From an uncultured Endozoicomonas sp. (GTDB taxonomy: Bacteria; Pseudomonadota; Gammaproteobacteria; Pseudomonadales; Endozoicomonadaceae): a DNA stretch of 64,000 bases. This document shows positions 22,942 to 32,184 of this stretch, piece after piece (the stretch's first letter is position 1; each line of letters opens with the position of its first letter). The translations under genes and the position numbers were made by a program. The stretch spans positions 33,889 through 97,888 of the forward strand of contig NZ_CANMAO010000018.1 in assembly GCF_947495845.1 (NCBI RefSeq). Reading direction: 5' to 3'. The notes beneath the pieces were generated by a model. It made no database searches. It had not been told where the DNA came from and saw only the letters and a list, made by a program, of their open reading frames with translations.

Positions 22942-24138
22942 ATGCTTAATATAATGGATACCAGTTTTGACAACTGCATTAAGTGCACCATCTGCACCAC
23001 TCGCTGCCCGGTTGCCGAAGCGAATCTGGATTACCCTGGGCCAAAACAGGCAGGACCTGACGGTGAACGGCTACGAATTAAAAACCCCGAACTGTACGAC
23101 GAAGCACTGAAGCTTTGTACTAATTGCAAACGATGCGAAGTCGCCTGCCCTTCCGGGGTTCAGGTAGGTACTGTTATTCAGCTGGCGAAAGCACGACACG
23201 GTGGCTTTAAAAAGGGCCCTCGGGAGCTAATGCTTAGCCATACCGACTTAATGGGTTCTCTCTCCTCCACGGCAGCGCCGATTGTTAATGTCGTCACTCA
23301 ATTAAAGCCCATCAAAAAGCTGCTGGATAAAACTCTGGGCATTGATGAACGACAGACTCTGCCTAAATACAGCGGACAAACTTTCCGCAGCTGGTTCAAA
23401 AAGCAGGAAGCAGAACAAGCCAGGTTCGAGCGGAAAATCAGTTTTTTCCATGGCTGTTTTACTAACTACAATGACACGACGGTGGGCAGACACCTGGTAC
23501 AGGTACTGAACGCCATGAATATTGGTGTCAGCCTACTGAAAAAAGAAAAGTGCTGCGGCGTCCCCCTGATTGCCAATGGTTTTTTTGATAAAGCGCGAAA
23601 GAACGCCGAACTCAATATGGGTCAATTTGCGGATGCTCTTGATAGCACTGAGTGCGTCATTGCCACCGAGCCAAGCTGCGCCATGACCTTAAGAGATGAA
23701 TATCCAGAAGTGCTACAGGTGGATAATCATAATCTCAGGGATCAGATTTTCTTTGCTTCTACCTTCATTGCCCGGGAACTTAGCCAAGGCAATGTGCCAA
23801 AGATGAAACCGCTGAATCTTCGTGTGGCCTATCACAGCCCTTGCCATTTGATTAAGCAAGGTGGCGTAATTCACACCCTTACGCTGTTAAATCAAATTCC
23901 CGGTGTGGAAGTGATTATGTTGGATCAGAAGTGCTGTGGCATGTCTGGCACTTATGGCTTTAAAAAAGAAAACTACCAGACGTCACAAATCATCGGACAA
24001 GGCATTTTTGATCAGATCACTGAATTGAACGTGGATTATGTGGTGACGGATTGCGAATCCTGTAAGATGCAGATTGAAATGAATACGGATCATCAGGTTC
24101 TGCACCCACTGACTCTTATGTCACAGTCACTAATATAA
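22942..24138 (+). CDS. glpC: Anaerobic glycerol-3-phosphate dehydrogenase subunit C
   Basis: 398 residues. Two 4Fe-4S clusters are visible: C-I-K-C-T-I-C-T-T-R-C-P near residue 12 and C-T-N-C-K-R-C-E-V-A-C-P near 58. Two CCG domains follow with K-C-C-G-V-P and K-C-C-G-M-S-G-T-Y-G. This is the membrane-associated electron-transfer subunit that links the dehydrogenase to the quinone pool. 18 bp after glpB. Confidence 0.95.
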   Translation: MLNIMDTSFDNCIKCTICTTRCPVAEANLDYPGPKQAGPDGERLRIKNPELYDEALKLCTNCKRCEVACPSGVQVGTVIQLAKARHGGFKKGPRELMLSHTDLMGSLSSTAAPIVNVVTQLKPIKKLLDKTLGIDERQTLPKYSGQTFRSWFKKQEAEQARFERKISFFHGCFTNYNDTTVGRHLVQVLNAMNIGVSLLKKEKCCGVPLIANGFFDKARKNAELNMGQFADALDSTECVIATEPSCAMTLRDEYPEVLQVDNHNLRDQIFFASTFIARELSQGNVPKMKPLNLRVAYHSPCHLIKQGGVIHTLTLLNQIPGVEVIMLDQKCCGMSGTYGFKKENYQTSQIIGQGIFDQITELNVDYVVTDCESCKMQIEMNTDHQVLHPLTLMSQSLI

Positions 24139-24157
24139 AGAAGGTTGTCGGAAAACC

Positions 24158-24961
24158 ATGCAGCTGCCACAAAGTCGTCGTCATGAGTTGATCATTGAAT
24201 TGATCAGACAACAGGGATTTGTTACCACTGAAAGCCTGGTTCAACATTTCAACGTGACCCCGCAAACGATTCGCCGGGATCTTAACGATTTGGATCAACA
24301 GGGAAAAATCACCCGGCATCATGGCGGCGCAGGGCTCACCAATAGCAGTACTGAAAACACTCATTACAGTGAGAGAAAACATCACCTCAGCGCAGAAAAA
24401 GATCGTATTGCACTGGAGCTGGTAACGCATATTCCCAACAACTCTTCACTGTTTATTGATATTGGTACATCAACGGAATCCGTTGCCCGAGCGTTGTTAA
24501 GCCATAGCAACCTTAAAGTGGTGACCAACAATATTCACGTAGCTTCGATTCTTTTACCCAGAGAAGATTTTACTGTGATCATTGCAGGCGGTGAGGTTCG
24601 TCACCGGGATGGCGGCATTATCGGGGAAGCGACACGGGATTTTATCAATCAATTCAGAATGGACTTTGCTGTTACCAGCATCAGCGGTATTGATATGGAC
24701 GGCACACTGCTGGACTTTGATTATCATGAAGTCCGCGTAGCTCAGACCATGATGAACAATGCCCGAAGAACCCTGACCATTGCAGACCACAGTAAATTCG
24801 GGCGTAGCGCCATGATTCGACTTGGCCATGTTTCAGAAATTGATGTGCTGTTTACTGACACCGCACCACCAGTACCACTGATGCAACAACTAAAAGCCGG
24901 AGATACGGAACTGGTTGTTTGTGAAGCCGAAACCGCTCAGGAAAGCGCAGAATATATCTGA
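24158..24961 (+). CDS. glpR: Glycerol-3-phosphate regulon repressor, DeoR family
   Basis: 267 residues. An N-terminal DeoR helix-turn-helix spans 5-58 (R-R-H-E-L-I-I-E-L-I ... T-P-Q-T-I-R-R-D-L-N-D-L), followed by a sugar-phosphate-binding domain with D-I-G-T-S-T-E-S-V-A and A-D-H-S-K-F-G-R. Placement as fourth gene of glpABC-R, 19 bp after glpC, and repeated CGAACAT half-sites upstream support GlpR. Unlike E. coli, the repressor is in the anaerobic operon and so probably autoregulated. Ends inside the convergent recX (25-bp overlap). Confidence 0.92.
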   Translation: MQLPQSRRHELIIELIRQQGFVTTESLVQHFNVTPQTIRRDLNDLDQQGKITRHHGGAGLTNSSTENTHYSERKHHLSAEKDRIALELVTHIPNNSSLFIDIGTSTESVARALLSHSNLKVVTNNIHVASILLPREDFTVIIAGGEVRHRDGGIIGEATRDFINQFRMDFAVTSISGIDMDGTLLDFDYHEVRVAQTMMNNARRTLTIADHSKFGRSAMIRLGHVSEIDVLFTDTAPPVPLMQQLKAGDTELVVCEAETAQESAEYI

Positions 24962-25386
24962 CCCATTGAAAACCCTCGCTGGGCAAGAAACCTCGTCTGG
25001 CGAGCACGTTCTTTTACATTTTCAGGTTTACTCTCACCAAACTTTTTTTCTTTTATCTCTTTTGCCAATTCATTCCAGTGTTCATCCTGCTCAAATAAAT
25101 ACTGGCTAACCAGATCCCTATCAACGCCTTTCTGAAACAATTCGGATTTGATACGCACCGGACCGTAGCCTCGCTGCGTTCGACTGTAGACGAAGCTTTC
25201 CACAAAGCGGTCATCACTTTGCAGGCGTTCTTCACGGAGTCGTGTTAAGGCTTCAGTTACCAGCTCTGAGGGGAAACGGCTCGAGAGTTTACGAGCCAAT
25301 TCTTTAAAACCGTGTTCTCGTCGGGCCAGAAGATCCATTGCAGCCCGACGAACATCTTTTACGGTTTGGAGGGTTTCAACGCTCAC
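24937..25386 (-). CDS. recX: Regulatory protein RecX
   Basis: 149 residues with the three-helix tandem repeats of RecX: R-R-A-A-M-D-L-L-A-R-R-E-H-G near the start, R-G-Y-G-P-V-R-I-K-S-E-L in the middle, and K-E-R-A-R-Q-T-R-F-L-A-Q-R-G-F at the end. RecX binds RecA filaments and limits their extension. It lies 22 bp downstream of recA and is probably made from read-through of the recA transcript. Its 3' end overlaps that of glpR by 25 bp. Confidence 0.94.
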   Translation of the reverse strand: MSVETLQTVKDVRRAAMDLLARREHGFKELARKLSSRFPSELVTEALTRLREERLQSDDRFVESFVYSRTQRGYGPVRIKSELFQKGVDRDLVSQYLFEQDEHWNELAKEIKEKKFGESKPENVKERARQTRFLAQRGFSMGQIYSALS

Positions 25387-25408
25387 TGTCGAATCTTATT
25401 ACTGACAG

Positions 25409-26512
25409 TTATTCTGCCAGCAACTCATCCTGTTGCGCTTTGACTGGCGCTTCATCTTTCTTGCCAGACTTAGCAGCCTTCTCAGGTTTTTCAGGCACTT
25501 CGGCTTTTTCTTCTTTGCTGCCCGCTGGCGCCAGAAGCTCTGCACGAATCTGCGCTTCAATTTCAGAGGCCACTTCAGGGTTGTCGGTCAAATATTGCGC
25601 TGCATTGGCTTTGCCTTGACCAATCTTGGCACCTTTATAGGCATACCAGGCACCGGATTTATCCACCAACTTCAGCTTAACGCCAAGGTCAATGACTTCA
25701 CCCATGTGGTAAATGCCCTGCCCGTAGAGAATCTGGAATTCCGCCTGACGGAATGGAGGAGAGACTTTATTCTTCACCACTTTCACACGAGTTTCGTTAC
25801 CGATGACTTCTTCGCCCTGCTTCACAGCACCGGTACGACGAATATCAAGACGAACAGAGGAGTAGAACTTTAGAGCGTTACCGCCGGTTGTGGTTTCCGG
25901 GTTACCAAACATCACACCAATCTTCATACGAATCTGGTTGATAAAGATAACCATGCAATTGGTTTGCTTGATGGAACCGGTAAGCTTACGCAGCGCCTGA
26001 GACATCAAACGAGCCTGCAGACCTACGTGGGAATCGCCCATGTCGCCTTCAATTTCAGCTTTTGGTACCAGTGCTGCAACGGAGTCAATAACGATGACAT
26101 CAACCGCACCAGAGCGCACCAACATGTCGGTGATTTCCAGAGCCTGTTCGCCCGTGTCTGGCTGGGAAACATAGAGGTCGTCAACATCAACACCCAGCTT
26201 TCCAGCGTAGAGCGGATCAAGGGCGTGTTCCGCATCAACAAAGGCACAGGTTGCGCCCTGCTTCTGAGCTTGAGCAATAACACTGAGGGTCAGCGTGGTT
26301 TTACCGGAAGATTCCGGACCATAGATTTCAATAACACGGCCTTTTGGCAGACCGCCGATGCCAAGCGCAATGTCCAGCTGAAGGGAACCGGTGGAAATGG
26401 CCGGAATCGCTTCGTGCTTTTGATCGCCCATCCGCATCACTGCGCCTTTACCGAACTGACGGTCAATCTGACCCAGTGCTGCGGCTAACGCTTTTTTTCT
26501 GTTATCATCCAT
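25409..26512 (-). CDS. recA: Recombinase A
   Basis: 367 residues, nearly invariant family sequence: Walker [10 protein letters not shown] near residue 66, [12 protein letters not shown] (Walker B) near 140, and loop L2 region [15 protein letters not shown] near 203. The C-terminal tail (330-367) is rich in Lys, Glu and Pro. Strand exchange and SOS co-protease. A LexA-type palindrome lies 195 bp upstream, with a family B repeat in between. Confidence 0.99.
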   Translation of the reverse strand: MDDNRKKALAAALGQIDRQFGKGAVMRMGDQKHEAIPAISTGSLQLDIALGIGGLPKGRVIEIYGPESSGKTTLTLSVIAQAQKQGATCAFVDAEHALDPLYAGKLGVDVDDLYVSQPDTGEQALEITDMLVRSGAVDVIVIDSVAALVPKAEIEGDMGDSHVGLQARLMSQALRKLTGSIKQTNCMVIFINQIRMKIGVMFGNPETTTGGNALKFYSSVRLDIRRTGAVKQGEEVIGNETRVKVVKNKVSPPFRQAEFQILYGQGIYHMGEVIDLGVKLKLVDKSGAWYAYKGAKIGQGKANAAQYLTDNPEVASEIEAQIRAELLAPAGSKEEKAEVPEKPEKAAKSGKKDEAPVKAQQDELLAE

Positions 26513-26553
26513 TCTCTCGCCCTCAACTCAGTTCTGATGCCATCAGGAACAGC

Positions 26554-26679
26554 TATACCGTCGGCTTTCAAGCTGCTACTTTGTTGGCTGCGCTCGCTCA
26601 CCCCAATCACCTATTACTTATAGGCTCATGGGCTTCGCTCGATTGCCGCCGCGTAGCAATTTGAAATCCTTTGGGTATC
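26554..26679. repeat. Intergenic repeat family B, long copy in the recA leader
   Basis: Starts TATACCGTCGGCTTTCAAGC and ends GCAATTTGAAATCCTTTGGG-TATC; the ends are imperfect inverted repeats. Shares TACTTTGTTGGCTGCGC and TTGCCGCCGCGTAGCAA-type blocks with 36149-36232. This copy has an extra ~40-bp interior. It separates the LexA-type box from the recA start. Confidence 0.75.
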
Positions 26680-26706
26680 TAAATTCAATACTGTACATTT
26701 AAACAT

Positions 26707-26726
26707 ATACTGGATATTTGTCCAGT
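26707..26726 (-). promoter_or_regulatory. LexA-type SOS box for recA
   Basis: Perfect palindromic arms TACTGG / CCAGTA separated by 8 bp, i.e. CTGG-N8-CCAG in the layout of the CTGT-N8-ACAG gammaproteobacterial LexA box. On the minus strand a TGGACA hexamer within it could be the -35 element. It is between pncC (ends 26759) and recA. Confidence 0.65.
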
Positions 26727-26758
26727 ACTTTATCTTGTCGACAGTCTTCCGTTCACTT

Positions 26759-27271
26759 TTAAGAAATAACAGCCAAAACACCCTGCAGCGCTTCCACCAC
26801 CGTTTGCCGGCGAACCTGCTCACGATCACCAGAGAAATGAAAGTGCCTGGCTTCAGTGCTTTGCCCGGTGCTCCAGGCAATCCAGACGGTACCCACCGGT
26901 TTATCAGGTGTTCCACCATCAGGGCCGGCAATGCCGGTCACTGCGACAGCCAAATCCGTTCGTAATAACTTCCGGACACCCTGCGCCATGGCCTCCGCCA
27001 CTGGCTCACTGACAGCGCCGTATTTACTCAACAGCACTTCTGGCACATGGAGCTGCTGGCTTTTGACGTTATTGGAATAGCTGATCACACCACCTTCATA
27101 CCAGCGGGAACTGCCAGATACCGCGGTCAGTTCAAAACCAATACCGCCACCCGTACAGGACTCAGCCGTAGACAACGTCCAGCCTCTTTCGACCAGTACA
27201 TCGGCAATATCGTGAACCAGCGAGGTGATGGTCGTGTGGGGTGAAGATTCCATGGTCAGGTGGTTTGCCAT
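26759..27271 (-). CDS. pncC: Nicotinamide-nucleotide amidohydrolase PncC (CinA C-terminal family)
   Basis: About 170 residues of the stand-alone CinA C-terminal domain: S-T-A-E-S-C-T-G-G-G-I-G near residue 35, S-G-S-S-R-W-Y-E-G-G-V-I-S-Y-S-N, and T-G-I-A-G-P-D-G-G-T-P-D-K-P-V-G-T-V. Deamidates nicotinamide mononucleotide to nicotinic acid mononucleotide in the pyridine nucleotide cycle. Immediately upstream of recA on the same strand, the usual order. Start could be 27271 or 27253; the frame extends to 27340 without similarity. Confidence 0.9.
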   Translation of the reverse strand: MANHLTMESSPHTTITSLVHDIADVLVERGWTLSTAESCTGGGIGFELTAVSGSSRWYEGGVISYSNNVKSQQLHVPEVLLSKYGAVSEPVAEAMAQGVRKLLRTDLAVAVTGIAGPDGGTPDKPVGTVWIAWSTGQSTEARHFHFSGDREQVRRQTVVEALQGVLAVIS

Positions 27272-28777
27272 TTTGAGAATCGGTAAAAGAGGAAAGATAC
27301 CACGATCGGTTCTGGTATTCACACTTTTGGATTCCACCATAGAAGGTTGTCGTAAAAGTCCTGGCTCCCATACTTAAAGGATTGGAGAATAAGGGAGGAG
27401 AAAAAGGGGCATTCTTTAATTTGTCACCTTTAACAAAGGCCGCAACAACGAATTCAACAAAACCTTCCGCTACACCTATTACAAAAACGGCCTCAAAAAA
27501 ACCTACACCACCCCGGAAGGCCAAACCTACACCTACGAATACAACAGCAACAACCAGCTCTCGGCGGTGTCGATCCCCGGGCAGGGTCGCATCAGCTACA
27601 ACAACTTCAACTGGCTGATGCCCCAGAGCATCAGCTACCCCGGCAACAGCCAGGTGGTGATCACCGCCGATGGCCTGATGCGCTACCAGAGCAAACAGGT
27701 CACCGCCCGGGGCAGTGAAGAGAGCAACCGGATACTCCGTTTCCTCTGGTCCTACGACGATGAAAGCAACATCACCGGCATCCAACAGGATGAAGAAACC
27801 GCCGTATACCAGTACGACAACCTCTACCGACTGATCGATGCCCGCTACACCCTCAACGACGGCGTCGATGATCACGAAGCAAGAACCAACGAAGCCTATG
27901 TTTACGATGCCGTGGGCAACCGGCTGGATAAACAGACCAGCAAAGACGATCTGGCACTGGATGCCTGGCAGTACAACGCCTTCAACCAGTTGACGGAACA
28001 GAATGGCATCAGCTACGAGTACAGCAAAAACGGCCACCTGATCAAAAGCGGCAGGAAAAACGACAATGGCACCATCACCATTGATCCGGAAAACCAGATT
28101 CCGCTCTGGGAATTTATCTACAACAGTGAGGAACGCCTCACAGAAGTCCGCAAAGACAATACGACGGTTGCACTTTATCAGTACAATCCTCTGGGACAGC
28201 GCACCAGCAAAACCTTACCGGCGGACAACACCACCATTCATTACCTGTACAGTCAGGAAGGCATGGTGGCCGAGTATGACGACGCTGGGCGGTTAATTCA
28301 GGAATACAGCTGGAAGCCCAACAGCGTGTGGATGACGGACCCGTTGTTTACCCGCACGGCGGATGATCAGGTGCATTATTATCTGAATGATCATCTGGGG
28401 ACGCCGCAGAAAGCGTTTCGTCGGAATGGGAAGGTGACCTGGAAGGCGCAGAGCAGTGCGTTTGGGGAGACTGAGGTTTGGGATGGGAGTGAGCTGCGGA
28501 ATAATTTGAGGTTTCCGGGGCAGTATTTTGATGCTGAGACTGGGTTGCATTACAACTATTTTCGGGATTATGCGGCTGGGTTGGGGCGGTATGTGCAGGG
28601 GGATCCGATTGGGTTGTTGGGTGGGGTGAATGCGTATTTATATGTGAAAAATAATCCGCTTTTTTATATAGATGTTGATGGTAAGGTGGCACAAATTGCA
28701 GTAGGTATAGGTGTCGGGCTGTTCGTCCTCAAGTGGTTGGATGAAATAAACAGCCAATGTAAAGCATTTGAAGACCT

Positions 28778-29879
28778 CATGTTACGCACTCGCCATCCGC
28801 TGAAGCTCTTGGAACGAAGATCTCAATGCAGATAGATACAGCTTCGCTCGCAGCTCAAAGTGGTTCAACTTGAGCTTGCTGGCCAAAACCTCAAGGCGAA
28901 ATGCCGAATAAATCGACATAAACAGATGATTGCTCTGTGTTAACACAGTATGGCTTGGCGACTTCGCCATGGACGCATTGGATTTCAGTGTTTTATGGAA
29001 GACTTCGACTTTCCACCGTTTCTTGTAGATTGCCTTTAAAGTCTCGGCGTCACACTCCAGATCACTGCATAACAGATAGAGAATACCTTCACTGCCGTCT
29101 TTGTTCGTAAAGACTTGCCTGTAGATCAGAACGGGGAAATCCACGCCTGAAAGCCAGGCCTTGATAGGCTTTTCTTCTGTGAAATCAACGGAATCTATGC
29201 GCTGTGAACGCCCTTGTTTCTTGTCTTCCTCGCTCAATGAAACCTTTCTATTTGACTTACTGGCCATGATGAAATGTTTGTCACAATCGTGTCGTATATA
29301 CATCATATTTTCATTCGAGCTGAACCAGCTATCAGCAAGAACATACTTGAATTGAAGCTGATTGTTACAACTCACCTTCAGCATCTCCCGAAAGTACTCA
29401 TTCTTGGTTTTCTCAGCTTTTCGCTTAACCTTTTTGGTTTTTAATTCCGTGTACTGGATTGGTTTTTCAATGAGCTGATAGGCGACAGGAAGCGATATAT
29501 CGCCAACATGGTAAACAAAGTTAAGAAGGTTGATTCCTTTTACTTGGCGACCAAACGTATGGTCAAAATGCCAGGCTATCAGGTCATTTTGATCGCTATA
29601 TTGTTTCTCCTGTACGGTGTCGTCAACAATAAGTACGCCATCGTCCTGCTCAACTTGTCTTACGACAGGTTTTACATATTGCCAGAGGGTTTTGCTGTCG
29701 AAATGGTTGCGGGACAGCAGCCGGGTTATTTGATCATGACTGTACGCCCCGTCCACCAGTGACGACAACTGGGTTGCTGTCGTTTTTCCAAAGGAAGACA
29801 GCAGATAATCACTATACAACTCAAACAGTTCTTTTTTCATGCGTTACAGCATGGCAGATTTTGTCAAGTGCGTAACATG
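28778..29879 (-). mobile_element. 1094-bp IS4-superfamily insertion with CATG target duplication
   Basis: Terminal inverted repeats TTACGCACT (28782-28790) and AGTGCGTAA (29867-29875) bound a 1094-bp element, flanked by direct CATG copies at 28778-28781 and 29876-29879. The symmetrical target CTCATGAG makes the visible inverted repeat look 15 bp long. The transposase stop codon lies inside the left repeat. Complete by inspection. Confidence 0.88.
28782..29840 (-). CDS. Transposase, IS4/IS701-like DDE superfamily
   Basis: 352 residues. DDE motifs: V-L-I-V-D-D-T-V-Q-E-K near residue 70, V-L-A-D-S-W-F-S near 167, and Y-K-K-R-W-K-V-E-V-F-H-K-T-L-K near 273, which is the Y-(2)-R-(3)-E-(6)-K signature of the IS4 superfamily. 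A 4-bp target duplication fits IS701 better than classical IS4, so the exact family is open. Appears intact. Confidence 0.92.
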   Translation of the reverse strand: MKKELFELYSDYLLSSFGKTTATQLSSLVDGAYSHDQITRLLSRNHFDSKTLWQYVKPVVRQVEQDDGVLIVDDTVQEKQYSDQNDLIAWHFDHTFGRQVKGINLLNFVYHVGDISLPVAYQLIEKPIQYTELKTKKVKRKAEKTKNEYFREMLKVSCNNQLQFKYVLADSWFSSNENMMYIRHDCDKHFIMASKSNRKVSLSEEDKKQGRSQRIDSVDFTEEKPIKAWLSGVDFPVLIYRQVFTNKDGSEGILYLLCSDLECDAETLKAIYKKRWKVEVFHKTLKSNASMAKSPSHTVLTQSNHLFMSIYSAFRLEVLASKLKLNHFELRAKLYLSALRSSFQELQRMASA

Positions 29880-30211
29880 AGTGAAGACATGTCAAAGCAG
29901 GAAAGAGATAAAGCTATTAAGGAAAGGGCATCTTATGAAAAAGCTCAAAGAGAAGATATAGATAGGAAATTTGATAAGGAGTATAAGCGCTGCTCTAAGG
30001 TCCCATGTGAGATCAGTAAATCAAAATGTATTGATGATCTTGCTAAGTGGCAACGTAGGGTTAAGGACGAAATGTATGATGAGATTGATAACTTGACCAG
30101 TAAGATTTCAACTGAGTTTCAGCTGGAATGTTTACCATTTACAATACCAAATATTAAAGATATTAAAGACATTATCAAAGAAAATAGGAAAAATAGTCGA
30201 AAGGGTCAGAT

Positions 30212-30709
30212 ATGAAATTATACTATTTTAGATTAGCGACATTACTGTTGTTTGTTGGTACGACTACGTTTTATTCATCCTGGTCAATAGCTGTTCCTGA
30301 TAATGAGGTTAAGTGTTATTCCAAGGCAATCAATTACTTTGAATACACTACTCAACTCGAGAAAATACTTAATCAGAAAAACTTGAGTATGACAAGACTA
30401 AGCTCTGAAAGTGAAAACCTATACAGTTTGGCTAAATCATTCTCTAACTGTATGTTGAGTTATGATGATAGAAGTAAAGAAATTGAAGAATATGATGCGT
30501 TGCTACAACAGTCTGGCGAAGCTTTAAGAGTATCTATTTCATTTCAAGTTATTCTAGAGCGCCTAGAATCGAGAGATAAGGACTTTTATACAGAATTAAA
30601 AGCAGAGGATTTTGTAGTTATTAGTTTTATGGAAGAACTATCAGAATATAGACTGAAATGGAAAAATAAGGGACACCCAGTGCGCCGAGATAAATCGACA
30701 GAAGATTGA
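30212..30709 (+). CDS. Candidate immunity protein for the RHS tip, exported or membrane-anchored
   Basis: 165 residues; the start overlaps the RHS tip stop by 4 bp (ATGA), the usual arrangement for a tip and its immunity gene. The N-terminus is a signal peptide or anchor (L-A-T-L-L-L-F-V-G-T-T-T-F-Y-S-S-W-S-I-A, with a Lys before it), so it acts outside the cytoplasm. Composition is AT-rich, unlike neighbours. The last ~15 codons (from K-N-K-G-H-P) are read from the AAAAATAAGGGACACCCA repeat that also begins the next RAYT element, so the natural C-terminus may have been replaced. No family recognised. Confidence 0.55.
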   Translation: MKLYYFRLATLLLFVGTTTFYSSWSIAVPDNEVKCYSKAINYFEYTTQLEKILNQKNLSMTRLSSESENLYSLAKSFSNCMLSYDDRSKEIEEYDALLQQSGEALRVSISFQVILERLESRDKDFYTELKAEDFVVISFMEELSEYRLKWKNKGHPVRRDKSTED

Positions 30710-30731
30710 AGGAGAAAAATAAGGGACACCC
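30662..30731. repeat. Direct repeat at the RAYT element edge
   Basis: AAAAATAAGGGACACCCA occurs at about 30662 and again at about 30714. The second copy continues into ACAAATTTGACTAACCGGTC, and this same left end, diverged (TTAGGACAGCCATAAATTTGACTAACC), reappears at 31107 before the second transposase copy. Confidence 0.6.
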
Positions 30732-30803
30732 ACAAATTTGACTAACCGGTCAGCTCGTCTACTTTTTGATCATCAATAATTTTAATGATCAGGTACAGAA
30801 GTC

Positions 30804-31115
30804 ATGACGACTGCCCGGAGAAACCTTATAGACCCAGCGAGCACGCCGTACTACCATTGTATGGCTCGCTGTGTACGTCGTGCATTCCTATGCGGTCGTG
30901 ACAAATTCTCTGGCAAAAACTATGAACACCGTCGCCAGTGGGTGGAAGATAGGCTTAAGAAGCTATCCGGTATTTTTGCCCTCGAAATCTGCGCTTATGC
31001 GGTCATGTCCAACCATTATCATGTCATTCTTCATATCCATCGCGAACAGGCTGAATCATGGAGCATGAAGGAGGTGTTGTCCCGTTGGACTCAGTTGTTC
31101 TCTCAAATAATTTAG
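30804..31115 (+). pseudogene. Truncated RAYT/Y1 transposase, N-terminal fragment
   Basis: 103 codons matching the N-terminus of the full copy at 31204 (about 90% identical residues, fewer identical bases, so not a recent duplicate). It contains the HUH motif in S-N-H-Y-H-V-I-L-H. It breaks after L-F-S exactly where the left end of the next element begins (around 31103). Confidence 0.85.
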
Positions 31116-31203
31116 GACAGCCATAAATTTGACTAACCGGTCAGACCGTCTACTTTTGTTCTGAGCCCTCACGACTCTATGCCTTCGGCAAAGGAACAAA
31201 CCC

Positions 31204-32184
31204 ATGACTACCGCCCGGTCGAATCTTATCGATCCAGCCAGTACGCCGTATTATCACTGTATGGCGCGTTGCGTTCGCCGTGCTTTTCTGTGCGGTAAAG
31301 ATCAATTCTCCGGTAAAAACTATGAGCACCGCCGCCAGTGGGTGGAGGATCGCCTGAATGTTCTGGCCGATATTTTTGCTCTGGAAATCTGCGCTTATGC
31401 TGTCATGTCCAACCACTATCACGTAATACTTCATATCAATCGCGAACAAGCGGAATCCTGGAGCATGAAGGAGGTTCTGCACCGCTGGTCGCAGCTTTTC
31501 TCCGGCCCCATGCTGGTGCAGCGTTATCTGGCAGGCGCGACAATGGGTGAGGCTGACTTGATAAAGGTTGAAGAGTTTGCAGAAAAATACCGTCGTCGTT
31601 TAAAAGATATCAGCTGGTTCATGAGATGTCTTAATGAGCACCTTGCCAGAGAAGCCAATCGTGAAGACGGCTGCAAAGGCCGTTTCTGGGAAGGTCGCTA
31701 CAAAAGTCAGGCATTATTGGATGAAGCTGCACTACTCACCTGCATGGCCTATGTAGATTTAAATCCGGTAAGAGCAAAAATGGCCAAAACGTCAGAAAGC
31801 TCTCAATACACATCCTTCAAAAAGCGAACTGATGTATACACCGGAAGTCAGAAGAAAAAGCAGCCAGCTCGTTTGAAGCCCTTGAAAGCACCCGGTCAAA
31901 TCCCGGACAAAGCGATCCCATATACGCTCAGCTGTTATTTTGAACTGGTGGACTGGTCAGGGCGGATGATCAGTAAGGGCAAGCGAGGACGAATAGAAGA
32001 CAGTGTTCCGAATGTTCTCCATCGTCTCGGTATTGACCCTGATGAGTGGATTAACACCATGCGTTGGAATAACCGTTTCCGTCGTGCTGTTGGCAGGCTT
32101 TCTTCCTTGAAAGACTACGCTGGTCACATAGGGCAACATTGGGTTCATGGTGTGTCTCCCAGTGTTTGCCTGTTTCAAGTGTGA
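31204..32184 (+). CDS. REP-associated tyrosine transposase (RAYT, IS200-like Y1_Tnp)
   Basis: 326 residues. Y1 transposase domain (1-170): start with Y-Y-H-C-M-A-R-C-V-R-R-A-F-L-C-G, HUH motif N-H-Y-H-V-I-L-H near 72, and G-R-F-W-E-G-R-Y-K-S-Q-A near 158 followed by the C-M-A-Y-V-D-L-N-P-V-R-A signature. The C-terminal extension of ~130 residues is basic. RAYTs cut and move palindromic REP-type DNA, which is relevant given the palindromic repeats in this window; whether it acts on families A, B or C is unknown. Appears intact. Confidence 0.9.
   Translation: MTTARSNLIDPASTPYYHCMARCVRRAFLCGKDQFSGKNYEHRRQWVEDRLNVLADIFALEICAYAVMSNHYHVILHINREQAESWSMKEVLHRWSQLFSGPMLVQRYLAGATMGEADLIKVEEFAEKYRRRLKDISWFMRCLNEHLAREANREDGCKGRFWEGRYKSQALLDEAALLTCMAYVDLNPVRAKMAKTSESSQYTSFKKRTDVYTGSQKKKQPARLKPLKAPGQIPDKAIPYTLSCYFELVDWSGRMISKGKRGRIEDSVPNVLHRLGIDPDEWINTMRWNNRFRRAVGRLSSLKDYAGHIGQHWVHGVSPSVCLFQV

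Larger units (their letters stand above)
27420..30215 (+). pseudogene. RHS-repeat protein, 5'-truncated and split by an IS in its variable tip
   Basis: From 27420 the frame encodes YD-type RHS repeats (for example Y-K-N-G-L-K-K-T-Y and Y-E-Y-S-K-N-G-H-L) but has no start; the 5' part of the gene is absent. The RHS core ends with Y-N-Y-F-R-D-Y ... G-R-Y-V-Q-G-D-P-I-G-L and N-N-P-L-F-Y-I-D-V-D-G. The variable tip then begins (28672) and is broken at 28782 by the IS. Removing the IS and one CATG copy rejoins the frame exactly, giving a ~150-residue tip (through 30215) with one hydrophobic stretch then a Lys/Glu-rich region. I do not recognise the tip domain. Without an N-terminus it is unlikely to be secreted; probably an orphan RHS cassette. 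Confidence 0.8.

Noticed and set aside
27162..28037. 291-codon valine-rich minus-strand ORF
   Set aside because: It is the antisense of RHS repeats and of pncC; the regular codon pattern of the RHS strand creates the long open frame.
28782..29881. 15-bp inverted repeat as IS ends
   Set aside because: The outer CTCATG/CATGAG part is explained by a palindromic target with a CATG duplication; the true TIR core is TTACGCACT.
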